Part shown: positions 23,274 through 32,355 of the stretch, one piece after another | Layout: each line of letters starts with the position of its first letter | Numbering within the stretch: position 1 is the stretch's first letter | Assembly: GCA_035641235.1 (NCBI GenBank) | Contig: DASQUP010000079.1 | Location: 1-36,458, forward strand | Direction: 5' to 3' | Source of the DNA: DASQUP01 sp035641235 | GTDB taxonomy: Bacteria > Actinomycetota > CADDZG01 > WHSQ01 | Length of the DNA: 36,458 nucleotides | Program-made: the position numbers and the translations under genes | The notes under the pieces: generated by a model | What the model was told of the DNA's origin: nothing | The model's database searches: none | The model's input: only the letters and a program-made list of their open reading frames with translations

Positions 23274-25946
23274 ATGTACGACCCGTTTTCAGACCAACTG
23301 CCCGACGTCGACCCCACCGAAACCGGGGAATGGATTGAGTCGTTGGACCAGGTCATCGACCATTCGCCGGAGCGCGCCCGCTTCCTTATGAACCGGCTCC
23401 TCCATCACGCTCGGTCGCGCCAGGTGGGCGTTCCCCCAATGGTGTCGAGTCACTACATCAACACGATTCCGCCGGAGCAGGAGCCCTATTTCCCCGGCGA
23501 CGAGGTGATCGAGCGCCGGATCCGGAGAATCATCCGCTGGAACGCCCTGGCGATGGTCAGCAGGGCGAACAAGAAAGCGGACGGAATCGGCGGACACCTC
23601 TCGACCTACGCGTCCGCGGCGTCGCTCTACGAGGTCGGGTTCAACCACTTCTTCCGGGGAAAAGGCGCCACCGGCGGCGGCGATCAGGTGTTCTTCCAGG
23701 GGCATGCTGCTCCGGGCATATACGCGCGGGCGTTTCTCGAGGGGCGTCTGACCGACGAGCAGCTCGAGAACTTCCGCATGGAGTCGACGGGCCACGGTCT
23801 CTCCTCCTATCCGCACCCCCGCCTGATGCCGGAGTTCTGGGAGTTTCCAACCGTTTCTATGGGATTGAGCCCCCTGAACGCCATCTACCAGGCGCGCTTC
23901 AATCGTTATATGCAGCACCGGGGGATCAAGGACACGTCACGCCAGCGGGTGTGGGCATTCGTGGGCGATGGCGAAATGGATGAGCCGGAGTCTATGGCGG
24001 CGCTGTCCCTCGCGGCGCGGGAGGGTCTGGACAACCTTATCTTCGTCGTTAACTGCAACCTGCAGCGCCTCGATGGGCCGGTGCGCGGCAACGGAAAGAT
24101 CATTCAGGAGCTGGAGTCCATCTTCCGCGGCGCCGGGTGGTACGTGATGAAGGTGGTTTGGGGGCGTGAGTGGGACGAGCTCCTTGCCCGAGACGCAGAT
24201 GGAGTTCTGGTCAACAAGATGAACACGACCCCCGACGGTCAGTTCCAAAAGTATGTCGTGGAAAGTGGCGAATACATCCGTGATGATTTCTTTGGTCCGG
24301 ACCCGCGTCTGAAGAAGCTCGTCGAGCACCTGTCGGACGACGACATCACCAAACTTCGTCGCGGTGGCCACGATTACCGAAAGCTCTTCGCGGCCTACAA
24401 GATGGCAACCGAGGTAAAGGATGCGCCGGTTGTGATTCTTGCCAAGACCGTAAAGGGATGGACTCTGGGCGGTGCGGTTGAGGGTCGCAACGTTACCCAC
24501 CAGGCGAAGAAACTCTCGGACGACGAGCTCAAGGTCTTCCGCGACCGGCTCGAGTTGCCGATCTCGGACAAGGACATCCGGGAGGGCGTGCCGCCGCTCT
24601 ACCACCCGGGTCGAGATAGCGACGAGGTCCAGTACATGCTGGCGCGCCGCCACGCACTCGGAGGCTCGCTCCCGGAACGCCGGGTCAGTCCCAAAGCCGT
24701 GGAGTTGCCCAAACCGGATCTCTACGAGGAGTTCTCCGGCGGGACGGACCAAAAGGTAGCGACGACGATGGCGATGGTCCGGCTGTTGCGCAAGCTCCTG
24801 CGCGACAAGAAGATCGGCAATCGGATCGTACCGATCATCCCCGACGAGGCCCGCACGTTCGGAATGGAGTCGCTGTTCCCGGACTTCAAGATCTACGCGG
24901 CCAGGGGACAGCTGTACGAACCGGTAGACGCCAAACACCTGCTCGCTTATCGGGAGGCGCAGAACGGCCAGATCCTCGAGGAGGGGATCACGGAAGCCGG
25001 CTCCATGGGGTCGTTCACCGCGGCCGGCACGTCTTACGCCACTCACGGCGAACCGATGATTCCGTTTTTTATCTTCTATTCGATGTTCGGGTTCCAGCGG
25101 GTCGGTGACTTCATCTGGTCGTTTGGTGACCAGCGCGGACGAGGATTCCTGCTCGGGGCCACCTACGGCCGCACAACGCTGAGCGGAGAGGGTCTCCAGC
25201 ACCAGGACGGCCATTCGCTCCTGCTGGCGTCGACGAATCCCGCGTGCCTGGCATATGACCCCGCGTTTGCATTCGAGGTGGCCACAATCGTGCGCGAAGG
25301 GATCAAGAGGATGTTCGAAGACGGCGAAGACATCTTCTACTACCTCTCGCTGTACAACGAGCCGTACGCGCAGCCTGCGATGCCGGAGGGTGCAGCGGAG
25401 GGGATCGTTAAGGGCCTGTATCTATTCCGCAAGGCGCCGAACGACCGCAAGCACAAGGCCCAGATCTTTGGTTCCGGCGTCCTGATGCCGGAAGCGCTCA
25501 AGGCTCAAGAGCAGCTCGCCGAGCACCACGACGTATCGGCGGACGTGTGGAGCGCTACTTCGTACCAGCAACTGCGCGTAGACGGGCTCGAGACCGAGCG
25601 ATGGAACCGGCTCCATCCAGAGGAGGCCCGGCGCCAGCCTTTCATCGGCCAGTCTCTCGAGCAGGCAGAAGGACCGGTTATCGCGGTGAGTGATTCGATA
25701 AAGGCCGTCCCCGACCAGGTAGCACGCTGGGTTCCCGCTCCCTTCGTACCGTTGGGCACGGACGGCTTCGGACGATCCGACACGCGAGAGGCACTACGAC
25801 GGCACTTCGAGATCGATGCTGATCACATCGTCGTGGGGACACTGGCGGCGCTCGCGGAGTTCGGTGACGTCAAGCCGGAGGCCGTCACCGATGCGATCAA
25901 GCGCTACGAGATCGACCCCGAACGGATCCCGCCATACTTCGCATGA
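23274..25946 (+). CDS. aceE: Pyruvate dehydrogenase E1 component, homodimeric type
   Basis: This thiamine-diphosphate enzyme decarboxylates pyruvate and passes the acetyl group to lipoyl-E2, feeding acetyl-CoA into central metabolism. The 890-aa product is the normal length. Visible features are HLSTYASAASLYEVGFNHFF, YPHPRLMPEFWEFPTVSMGL, the ThDP/Mg motif GDGE (231-234) ending in NCNLQRLDGPVRGN, and the second-half segments TFGMESLFPDFKIYA and EGLQHQDGHSLLLAS. GGGGG lies 5-6 nt before the ATG. The E2 and E3 genes are not in the window, so it is encoded alone here. The open frame extends 36 codons upstream without similarity. Confidence 0.95.
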   Translation: MYDPFSDQLPDVDPTETGEWIESLDQVIDHSPERARFLMNRLLHHARSRQVGVPPMVSSHYINTIPPEQEPYFPGDEVIERRIRRIIRWNALAMVSRANKKADGIGGHLSTYASAASLYEVGFNHFFRGKGATGGGDQVFFQGHAAPGIYARAFLEGRLTDEQLENFRMESTGHGLSSYPHPRLMPEFWEFPTVSMGLSPLNAIYQARFNRYMQHRGIKDTSRQRVWAFVGDGEMDEPESMAALSLAAREGLDNLIFVVNCNLQRLDGPVRGNGKIIQELESIFRGAGWYVMKVVWGREWDELLARDADGVLVNKMNTTPDGQFQKYVVESGEYIRDDFFGPDPRLKKLVEHLSDDDITKLRRGGHDYRKLFAAYKMATEVKDAPVVILAKTVKGWTLGGAVEGRNVTHQAKKLSDDELKVFRDRLELPISDKDIREGVPPLYHPGRDSDEVQYMLARRHALGGSLPERRVSPKAVELPKPDLYEEFSGGTDQKVATTMAMVRLLRKLLRDKKIGNRIVPIIPDEARTFGMESLFPDFKIYAARGQLYEPVDAKHLLAYREAQNGQILEEGITEAGSMGSFTAAGTSYATHGEPMIPFFIFYSMFGFQRVGDFIWSFGDQRGRGFLLGATYGRTTLSGEGLQHQDGHSLLLASTNPACLAYDPAFAFEVATIVREGIKRMFEDGEDIFYYLSLYNEPYAQPAMPEGAAEGIVKGLYLFRKAPNDRKHKAQIFGSGVLMPEALKAQEQLAEHHDVSADVWSATSYQQLRVDGLETERWNRLHPEEARRQPFIGQSLEQAEGPVIAVSDSIKAVPDQVARWVPAPFVPLGTDGFGRSDTREALRRHFEIDADHIVVGTLAALAEFGDVKPEAVTDAIKRYEIDPERIPPYFA

Positions 25947-25954
25947 AAGCCGGT

Positions 25955-25978
25955 TCCGGGCTGGTATCAGAGCCCGGA
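25955..25978 (+). terminator. Hairpin after aceE
   Basis: TCCGGGCT (25955-25962) and AGCCCGGA (25971-25978) form a perfect 8-bp stem with an 8-nt loop, starting 9 nt after the aceE stop. There is no T tract, so it may be a weak or factor-assisted terminator. The region from here to 26189 has no supported gene. Confidence 0.5.
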
Positions 25979-26189
25979 CTGAGTGACTGCCACGACCGCC
26001 GCCACAAACAGGAGGCCGAAGCCGACCGCGCGCCCAACCTCCTCGGATTTCCATCATGCAACCCCCAACCCGGCGAGCAGCATGTCACACCTTGGGGAAT
26101 AGCGAGACAGCGCCGCAGCTGCTACGACGTGACCTTCTTCTTGGCCGTCTCGGTGGCGCCCGCGCTACTCCGCCTCATCCCTTGTCTTC

Positions 26190-26843
26190 TCATGAATCGA
26201 TCTCCAACAGCCGATAGCCGACTGCGTTCACTACCGTTGTTCCATCGATCTGCCTATCGGCCGGGTTCAGACCGTATGGATGAATGTGTCCGTGAACGAG
26301 GTACTTGGGGGAAGCAGCCTTGACCATATGGTGAAAGGACTCGAAGCCCTGGTGGCAGGGGTCATCGTCATCGCCAATCCCACGTGGCGGTGAATGTGTA
26401 ATGAGCAGGTCAACGAGTCGACTGCGGCGCCTGCGGAGTCTGCTACGCAACAGCAGTCTTCTGCAGCGTCTCGCCATCTCTTTCTGCGTGTACTGATTCG
26501 GACCCTTCCTGTAGCGATGCGATCCACCCAGTCCGCCAACTCGAAGGCCCGCGACGTCCACGATGCGCCCATCGATATTCGTGCAGCCCTCTGCTCCGGG
26601 GTTATCGAGTTCGGAGTATGCAAGGAAGTTGATCGTGGTGGAGGCTTGCCTCTTGGGTGTCAGGTCGGGGTCGTGGTTACCGGGCACATAGACGAGAGGC
26701 TTCGAAATGGTGGTCACGAGATACTCGAGATAGTCGAACGGCAGATCCCCGCAGGCGACAATCAAGTCAGGCTTGAGGTCGGCAAATCCACCGTGATAGG
26801 CGAGATTGCTAACTTCGTCGGAGACCGCGAGGATTCGCGTCAT
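26190..26843 (-). CDS. Metallophosphoesterase (calcineurin-like)
   Basis: The 217-aa protein has the calcineurin-like motif set: D9 in AVSDEV, GD at 32-33 (ACGDLPFDYLEY), GNHD at 55-58, THSPPRGIGDDDD and HGHIHP near the C-terminus. The first motif reads D-E-V rather than the usual D-x-H, so one metal ligand appears changed. I believe this variant is shared by close relatives. A basic, arginine-rich patch around 125-142 is unusual. The substrate could be a phosphodiester or phosphomonoester. The start at 26843 lies 6 nt after a TAGGAT box (leaderless type). It is divergent from the alpha-glucosidase gene. Confidence 0.85.
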   Translation of the reverse strand: MTRILAVSDEVSNLAYHGGFADLKPDLIVACGDLPFDYLEYLVTTISKPLVYVPGNHDPDLTPKRQASTTINFLAYSELDNPGAEGCTNIDGRIVDVAGLRVGGLGGSHRYRKGPNQYTQKEMARRCRRLLLRSRLRRRRSRLVDLLITHSPPRGIGDDDDPCHQGFESFHHMVKAASPKYLVHGHIHPYGLNPADRQIDGTTVVNAVGYRLLEIDS

Positions 26844-26849
26844 GTGTCG

Positions 26850-26855
26850 ATCCTA
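26850..26855 (-). promoter_or_regulatory. Leaderless-type -10 box of the metallophosphoesterase gene
   Basis: TAGGAT on the minus strand (26855-26850) is 6 nt before the ATG, and no ribosome site is present. It matches the spacing seen at several other starts in this window. Confidence 0.5.
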
Positions 26856-26932
26856 TTGGATTCATTGATAGGTCCTCCCTGAATACGGGGATATCGTCTG
26901 TCAGGAAATCGCGTATGGAACCGGAGGAAAAG

Positions 26933-28516
26933 ATGAGTTCTGATGCCACGCGCTGGTGGACGGAAGGAGTCCTGTATCAGATCTATCCGCGCTCCTACGT
27001 CGACTCGAACGGCGACGGGATAGGGGATTTGCGTGGGATCATCTCCAAGCTCGACTACCTCGCTTGGCTCGGTGTTACGGGCGTGTGGCTCAACCCGACG
27101 ATGGAATCGCCAAACACCGATTGGGGGTACGACGTCTCCGACTACACGTCCGTTCACCCGGAACTCGGGACTATGGAGGACCTCGAAGAGCTGATCGATC
27201 GGGCGGGCGAACGCGGCATCCATATCCTGCTCGATTTCGTTCCGAACCACACGAGTGACCAGCATGAGTGGTTCATGGACTCCCGCTCTGCTAAGGATTC
27301 GGCTCATCGCGATTGGTACGTGTGGGCGGACCCCAAGCCGGACGGCTCTCCTCCCAACAACTGGCGCAGTGTATTCGGGGGATCTGCGTGGGAGTACGAC
27401 GACCCAACGAGTCAGTACTACCTGCACAACTTCCTCGACACACAGGCGGATCTCAACTGGTGGAACGAGGACGTTAGAAACGCGATGGAGGATGTTCTGC
27501 GCTTTTGGTTCGACCGGGGTGTTGCGGGGTTTCGTATCGACGTGGCGCACGCGGTGGTCAAGGACCGCGAGTTGCGCGACAACCTTCCTGCGACGCCCGA
27601 GGACGATCCCCGCATTCAACGGCTGGGCCAGCAGCATACGTTCAACATGGATCAGCCCGAGGTCCACGACATCATCAGAAAGTGGAGGAAGTTGGCGGAT
27701 TCGTACGACCAACCGCGGATTCTCCTCGGTGAGACCTTTCTCCTCGATCTGGCTCGAGTGGCCGCGTACTACGGCACGGGTGACGAGCTCAACATGGCGT
27801 TCAACTTTCCGTTCGTCTTCTCGTCCTTCGAGGCAAAACAGCTCAAGGAGGTCGTAGAACTCACCGAGTCGCTGCTGCCTCCGCTCGCATGGCCGGTCTG
27901 GACCGGATCAAATCACGACGTACTTCGGTTCCCCACCCGGTGGTGTGACGGCGAGTCGGACAAGACCCGGCTTGCGTTGGTGGTTCTGATGACCCTTCGA
28001 GGGACTCCGGTTCTCTACTACGGCGACGAAATAGGAATGACGGACACGAAGATTCCTCGTGAGGAGCTCAGGGATCCAGTTGGGCAACGGTTCTGGCCCG
28101 AGGATCGCGGACGAGACTCGTGCCGGACGCCGATGCACTGGAGCGCAGAGGATGGTGCGGGATTCTCGCCGCCGGGAGTCGAGCCGTGGCTCCGTTATGG
28201 GGACTACGGCGCTTGCAATGTGGAGGATCAGAAGGATAAGTCCAGCTCGATGCTTTCTCTGTGCAGGGAGCTGATAGCGCTGCGCCTTGAGTCGGACGAC
28301 CTCCGGCGCGCCGGATACGAGTCGGTGGAGTCGCCCGAGAACACGTGGGTGTTCCGGCGGGGGAGCACTACGGTCGCGCTGAACTTCTCCGACGAAGCCG
28401 CGCGCGCTGATGAGTCGGGGACGGTGCTCCTGTCCACGGATCCGGCGCGCTCGCGCGGCTCGGTCGGCGAGTTGTCCCTGGCGCCGTGGGAAGGAGTGAT
28501 CCTGGCGCAGGGCTAG
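26933..28516 (+). CDS. Alpha-glucosidase / oligo-1,6-glucosidase-like GH13 enzyme
   Basis: This alpha-amylase-family enzyme would release glucose from short alpha-glucosides in the cytoplasm, since no signal peptide is present. The 527-aa protein has the QIYPRSYVDSNGDGIGDLRG start with a calcium-type loop (24-32), DFVPNHTSD at 101-109, GFRIDVAH with nucleophile D203, LLGETF with acid/base E267, and GSNHD with D329. QPEVHD at 241-246 lies between the nucleophile and acid/base, where specificity motifs are found, but linkage preference (alpha-1,4 or alpha-1,6) remains open. The ATG at 26933 is preferred over 26915 because GGAGG then lies 5 nt upstream. It converges on a sugar kinase and an ABC ATPase gene, which supports a role in oligosaccharide use. 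Confidence 0.92.
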   Translation: MSSDATRWWTEGVLYQIYPRSYVDSNGDGIGDLRGIISKLDYLAWLGVTGVWLNPTMESPNTDWGYDVSDYTSVHPELGTMEDLEELIDRAGERGIHILLDFVPNHTSDQHEWFMDSRSAKDSAHRDWYVWADPKPDGSPPNNWRSVFGGSAWEYDDPTSQYYLHNFLDTQADLNWWNEDVRNAMEDVLRFWFDRGVAGFRIDVAHAVVKDRELRDNLPATPEDDPRIQRLGQQHTFNMDQPEVHDIIRKWRKLADSYDQPRILLGETFLLDLARVAAYYGTGDELNMAFNFPFVFSSFEAKQLKEVVELTESLLPPLAWPVWTGSNHDVLRFPTRWCDGESDKTRLALVVLMTLRGTPVLYYGDEIGMTDTKIPREELRDPVGQRFWPEDRGRDSCRTPMHWSAEDGAGFSPPGVEPWLRYGDYGACNVEDQKDKSSSMLSLCRELIALRLESDDLRRAGYESVESPENTWVFRRGSTTVALNFSDEAARADESGTVLLSTDPARSRGSVGELSLAPWEGVILAQG

Positions 28517-28525
28517 CGCGCATCC

Positions 28526-28576
28526 CGTTCTTTTCTTCTCTATGCGTCTCCCAGACGGTCACAGAAGAAAAGAACG
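28526..28576. terminator. Bidirectional terminator with 14-bp perfect stem
   Basis: CGTTCTTTTCTTCT (28526-28539) and AGAAGAAAAGAACG (28563-28576) pair perfectly over 14 bp. The loop contains a further 5-bp stem (CGTCT/AGACG). It sits between the convergent alpha-glucosidase and kinase genes. The pyrimidine-rich arm on each strand supplies T residues within the stem rather than after it. Confidence 0.72.
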
Positions 28577-29401
28577 TTACGGGGGAGGCAATCCTCCTCG
28601 GCGGCCTATCGTCAGTGCCGCCCTCTCCTGGGCGGCGGCCAGGGCCTGCCGGCCGTCGAGGCCCCGGTACAGCGCGTCAACGAGGCCGGCAAAGAACGCG
28701 TCGCCGGCGCCAACCGTGTCGACCACCGGCACCCGCGGCGCCTCGGCGCGCCAGAAGTCACCCGAGCGCGCATACAGCTCGGCGCCGTCCACTCCCTTGC
28801 TCACCGCGAGCCATGCGATGTTGGGGAACGCTTCAAGGAGCGCCTGCGGCCGAGGCTCCACGTCGAACTCGGCTGCCACAAGGGGGAGTTCATCGCCCCC
28901 CATCTTTGCCACAGTGGCGTGCCGGAGCCCACCGTCCAGCGCTGCTCCGAACGGCTCGGGCGGCCGTAGGTTCACGTCGATGGCTTTGAATTCGGCCGAG
29001 CGCGCAAGCACGTCGAAGAGCGTTGCGCGCGTTACCTTGGATCGACCGGCGAGCGTGGCGCAGCAGAACACGTCGTGCTTTGGGAGATCGTCCACGATCT
29101 CGATCTCGTCCCACGCCGCCGGGCCGTGAATCGTAAAGCCGTGCTGGGTGCCGGACATGTCGACGGACACGGTCCCGGTCGGGAGCGTCGGGTGAGTTTG
29201 AACGAGGGAAGTGTCCACGGATCGCTCCTCGAGCACTCGGCGCGCCGACGCGCCATCATCGTCGGCGCCGACGCTCGTGAGCAGGTATGCGTGCCATCCG
29301 GCAGTCGCTAGATGTACGGCAACGTGCAGTGGCGAGCCCGCCACGACACGCTCGCTGGGGAACTCGTCGACGACGACTTCCCCGAAACTGATGACTCTCA
29401 G
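28577..29401 (-). CDS. PfkB-family carbohydrate kinase, apparent CTG start
   Basis: The protein phosphorylates a sugar or nucleoside; fructokinase or ribokinase-like specificity is likely from context but not proven. It shows VAGSPLHVAVHLATAGWHAYLL and SVGADDDG in the N-terminal half and the C-terminal VVDTVGAGDAFFAGLVDAL, where the aspartate after GAG is the catalytic base. The usual first strand (RVISFGEVVVDEFPSE) lies upstream of the first standard start, a GTG at 29344. In frame the only starts that keep it are non-standard. A CTG at 29401 overlaps the ABC ATPase stop as CTGA, with AAGGGA about 10 nt upstream. From CTG the product is 274 aa. If 29344 were used, the first strand would be lost. 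Confidence 0.8.
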   Translation of the reverse strand: MRVISFGEVVVDEFPSERVVAGSPLHVAVHLATAGWHAYLLTSVGADDDGASARRVLEERSVDTSLVQTHPTLPTGTVSVDMSGTQHGFTIHGPAAWDEIEIVDDLPKHDVFCCATLAGRSKVTRATLFDVLARSAEFKAIDVNLRPPEPFGAALDGGLRHATVAKMGGDELPLVAAEFDVEPRPQALLEAFPNIAWLAVSKGVDGAELYARSGDFWRAEAPRVPVVDTVGAGDAFFAGLVDALYRGLDGRQALAAAQERAALTIGRRGGLPPP

Positions 29402-30606
29402 TTGCCGTAGATCCCTTGGCTGGTCTCTGTGTCGAAGAAATGCAGCCGTGTGGTGTCGACGAAGAGCTCGGCCTCAGAACCCTGGGACACCTTCGTCTTA
29501 GGGTCGAGCTGCGCAACGAACTCGTTGCGTCCCTCGGCGGCCCTTTCCTCGAGGCGCTCCGCCTCCCCGGCACCGGTGTCTTCGGCCAGCTCTTTCATGT
29601 CGTCGGTCACGACGATTGGGGCATCGACCTCGAAGTGAACGAGGGTCTCCGTGCCGATCGCTTCCACGAGGTCGATCTTCACCTTGATGCGGGAGTCGGC
29701 AGGAGCATCACTCTTGAAGTCGGCGTCCTCGAAGTCCTGGGGTCGGACTCCGATAATTACCTCCTTACCCGCTTGACCCTTGAGCGCGGGACGGTGCTCG
29801 AGCACATCCTTCGACACGGCGATCCTCTGATCACCCATGGTGATTTGCAGCTTGCCGTCGCTTTCCTCGAGTTGGGAAGCGAAGAAGTTCATCGATGGAC
29901 TTCCGATGAAGCCCGCCACGAAGAGGTTCTTTGGGGCGTCGAACAACTCGGACGGTGTTCCAACCTGCTGCAGCATCCCCTTCTTGATCACAGTCACTCG
30001 ATCGCCCATCGTCATGGCCTCGACTTGATCATGTGTGACGTACACGGTGGTTACCTCGAGGTCACTCTGAATTCTTGCGATCTCCGACCTCATCTGGACT
30101 CGGAGCTTTGCGTCGAGGTTCGAAAGGGGTTCGTCCATGAGGAATGCCTGGGGATTCCGCACGATTGCCCGGCCCATTGCCACTCGCTGCCTCTGCCCTC
30201 CCGACAGGGCTCGCGGTTTGCGCTTGAGGAACTCATCGAGACCAAGGATGTGCGCCGCATCCTTGACTCGTTTGTCGATGTCTTTCCCTTCGACCTTTGC
30301 TAGCTTGAGACCGAACGCCATGTTGTCGTAGACGGTCATGTGGGGGTAGAGAGCGTAGTTCTGGAAGACCATGGCGATGTCGCGGTCCTTGGGGGGAACG
30401 TCGTTGACGACTTTGTCCCCGATCCGGATTTCACCATCGCTGATCTCCTCGAGACCTGCGATCATGCGCAAGGCAGTGGTCTTGCCGCATCCCGATGGAC
30501 CCACCAGGACCATGAACTCCCCGTCCTCGATCCCGAGGTCGAAGTCCTCGATCGCAAGGGTGTCTCCATATCGCTTCGTGACTTTGTCCAGGACGATCTC
30601 AGCCAA
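29398..30606 (-). CDS. ugpC: Sugar ABC transporter ATP-binding protein (MsmX/UgpC/MalK type)
   Basis: This cytoplasmic ATPase energises carbohydrate uptake by CUT1-type transporters. The 402-aa protein contains Walker A GPSGCGKT (36-43), the FQNYALYPHMTVYDNM Q-loop, LSGGQ (134-138), Walker B FLMDEP (155-160), the YVTHDQVEAM switch region and a C-terminal TOBE domain from about 235. That domain has an extra Glu/Ala-rich stretch near 340-360 (ELAEDTGAGEAERLEE). The TTG start at 30606 has AGGGGG 5 nt upstream. The permease and solute-binding genes are not in the window, so it may serve several transporters, as MsmX does. It is coupled to the sugar kinase by the CTGA overlap. Confidence 0.92.
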   Translation of the reverse strand: MAEIVLDKVTKRYGDTLAIEDFDLGIEDGEFMVLVGPSGCGKTTALRMIAGLEEISDGEIRIGDKVVNDVPPKDRDIAMVFQNYALYPHMTVYDNMAFGLKLAKVEGKDIDKRVKDAAHILGLDEFLKRKPRALSGGQRQRVAMGRAIVRNPQAFLMDEPLSNLDAKLRVQMRSEIARIQSDLEVTTVYVTHDQVEAMTMGDRVTVIKKGMLQQVGTPSELFDAPKNLFVAGFIGSPSMNFFASQLEESDGKLQITMGDQRIAVSKDVLEHRPALKGQAGKEVIIGVRPQDFEDADFKSDAPADSRIKVKIDLVEAIGTETLVHFEVDAPIVVTDDMKELAEDTGAGEAERLEERAAEGRNEFVAQLDPKTKVSQGSEAELFVDTTRLHFFDTETSQGIYGN

Positions 30607-30735
30607 TGTGACCCCCTAACAGCTCACTGCCCGGTTGGTCGGTCCGCTTGATCGTAAACCGCTTCCCAACCGTCGACGAGGTTGGACTGCCTGGATACCC
30701 CCCGAACTCAGCTGGGACCAAACACTCTTGGCGAT

Positions 30736-31899
30736 TTAGCTCATCCGTTCGATGATCATCGCCATTCCCTGCCCGCCTCCGACGCACATCGTCTCGAGTC
30801 CCATTGTGCAATCCATCGTCGTGAGGTCGTTCAGAAGCGTGCACATAATGCGGGCCCCCGTCATGCCGTAAGGATGTCCCAGTGCGATGGCGCCGCCGTT
30901 GGGGTTCACCACATCGCCGAAGGGATCGAGGCCGAGCTCGCGGCAAACCGGCACGACTTGCGCAGCGAAAGCTTCGTTGATCTCAACGACATCGATGTCA
31001 CTGAGTGACATCCCAGCATGCTTGAGGACCTTCCTAACAGCTTCGATGGGGCCGAGCCCCATGATCTCCGGTGCAAGCGCGGATACGGACGATGCGATTA
31101 TGCGAGCTATTGGAGTAATGCCGAGCTGCCCGGCACGCTCGTCGCTCATCACGAGTACCGCCGCGGCCCCGTCGTTTAAGGGGCAGGAGTTGCCGGCGGT
31201 CACTACACCGTCTGGCTTGAATACCGGCTGCAGCTCTGCGAGTTTTTCCAGGCTCGAGCTAGGGCGAGGGCCATCGTCCGCCTCCACGATGGTGCCGTCC
31301 TCGAGCGGATACGGTGATATCTCGCGGGCGAAGAACCCGTTCTGCTGCGCGGCTACGGCGCGCTCTTGTGATCGCTGTCCGAACCTGTCGAGCTCATCGC
31401 GCTCGAGGCCGTACTTGTCGGCGACGTTTTCTGCCGTCATCCCCATGGGGATGTACACATTGGCAATAGGCGCGTCGTCGCCGAACAGTTTGGGGTGAAG
31501 TTCCGACATGTCCTTGGGGTAGCCGTCCACCTGCGAGATGGACTCGACCCCGGCGGACACGAAGACATCGCCTTCACCGGCCTTGATTGCGTGGAAAGCC
31601 ATTCGGATCGTTTGCAGCGACGAGGCGCAGAAGCGATTGACAGTGGTCCCCGGAACGTGCTCGGGGAGCTCGGCGAGCAAAGCAACACGCCTCCCGAGGT
31701 TCATTCCTTGTCGCTGCTCCGGAAAGCCGCACCCCACCATCACGTCCACAACCTCGCCCGGATCGACCTCCGGGACCTTGGCCAGCACGTCTTTCACGGC
31801 GAACGCAGCGAGATCATCTGGCCGGGCGTCGACCAAGGAGCCTTTCTTCGCCCTCCCTATCGGAGTCCGGGATGCTGCAACGATCACTGCCTCCGGCAT
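30736..31899 (-). CDS. Thiolase (acetyl-CoA C-acyltransferase)
   Basis: The 387-aa enzyme condenses or cleaves acyl-CoAs in fatty acid oxidation or acetoacetyl-CoA metabolism. It has the nucleophilic C91 (NRFCASSLQTI), the NEAFAAQ motif at 308-314, GGAIALGHPYGMTGAR with H342 and the second cysteine C372 in MCVGGGQGMA, so both half-reactions look intact. It is closest in look to FadA/FadI-type degradative thiolases. The chain-length range cannot be told. GAGGGGG lies about 9 nt before the ATG. It stands alone on the minus strand upstream of the ABC ATPase gene with 129 bp between them, where a small CCAACC/GGTTGG dyad is found. The usual FadB partner is not in the window. Confidence 0.93.
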   Translation of the reverse strand: MPEAVIVAASRTPIGRAKKGSLVDARPDDLAAFAVKDVLAKVPEVDPGEVVDVMVGCGFPEQRQGMNLGRRVALLAELPEHVPGTTVNRFCASSLQTIRMAFHAIKAGEGDVFVSAGVESISQVDGYPKDMSELHPKLFGDDAPIANVYIPMGMTAENVADKYGLERDELDRFGQRSQERAVAAQQNGFFAREISPYPLEDGTIVEADDGPRPSSSLEKLAELQPVFKPDGVVTAGNSCPLNDGAAAVLVMSDERAGQLGITPIARIIASSVSALAPEIMGLGPIEAVRKVLKHAGMSLSDIDVVEINEAFAAQVVPVCRELGLDPFGDVVNPNGGAIALGHPYGMTGARIMCTLLNDLTTMDCTMGLETMCVGGGQGMAMIIERMS

Positions 31900-31987
31900 A
31901 GCCAGCGCCCCCTCGTAGGTCCGTGTTCTAGGAGCGACACTAACGCCGCGGCTGCAGGAACTTTCCCGAGGTCGTTAAGGGTCGGAG

Positions 31988-32173
31988 CTACCGAAAGAGG
32001 CCGTTTGTCGACTGGACGAAGTCCTCGTCGGACTGAGCCGTCGAGGCAATCTCCTGAGTAAGCGCATCTTCGAGAACGCGCAGCCAGTCGCGTCCCTTGA
32101 CGGTCAGCCGGTGTTCTCCGTGGTCGTGAAGAAGGCCGGCCGCTATCAGATCCGTCATGTGTTCCTTCGTCAC
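31988..32173 (-). CDS. Small winged-helix-like protein (61 aa)
   Basis: From a GTG at 32173 with GGAGGG upstream, the frame encodes 61 aa beginning VTKEHMTDLIAAGLLHDHGE and followed by HRLTVKGRDWLRVLEDAL. This looks like the recognition helix plus wing and C-terminal helix of a winged helix-turn-helix, too short for a full regulator. The same frame stays open further upstream and reads YIKKPEGQ just before the GTG, so the gene may be longer with an unclear start, or the end of a decayed gene. The tail (SDEDFVQSTNGLFR) is acidic. No DNA target or partner is evident. Confidence 0.5.
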   Translation of the reverse strand: MTKEHMTDLIAAGLLHDHGEHRLTVKGRDWLRVLEDALTQEIASTAQSDEDFVQSTNGLFR

Positions 32174-32355
32174 CTGGCCCTCCGGTTTCTTGATGTAACC
32201 CGGTGAAAACGGTAGCGAATCGCCACTTGACCCGCAGGTCTTGGAAGCTCGCGACCCGCGTTGGGCGCAGGCCGATCCCGGATTGGTCGCCGAAGTTGCG
32301 TATAGCGGAGTAATCAAGTCGAGGCGGCTCCGGTCGACATTTCCTGTGAGGACAT

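Noticed and set aside
23937..25214. Minus-strand open frame (425 codons) antisense to aceE
   Set aside because: Shadow of the highly conserved aceE gene; no promoter, ribosome site or motif.
26125..26196. 23-codon frame starting at an ATGA overlap with the metallophosphoesterase stop
   Set aside because: Too short, basic and without conservation evidence; the overlap alone does not support a gene. The nearby hydrophobic stretch in another frame has a stop upstream and no start codon.
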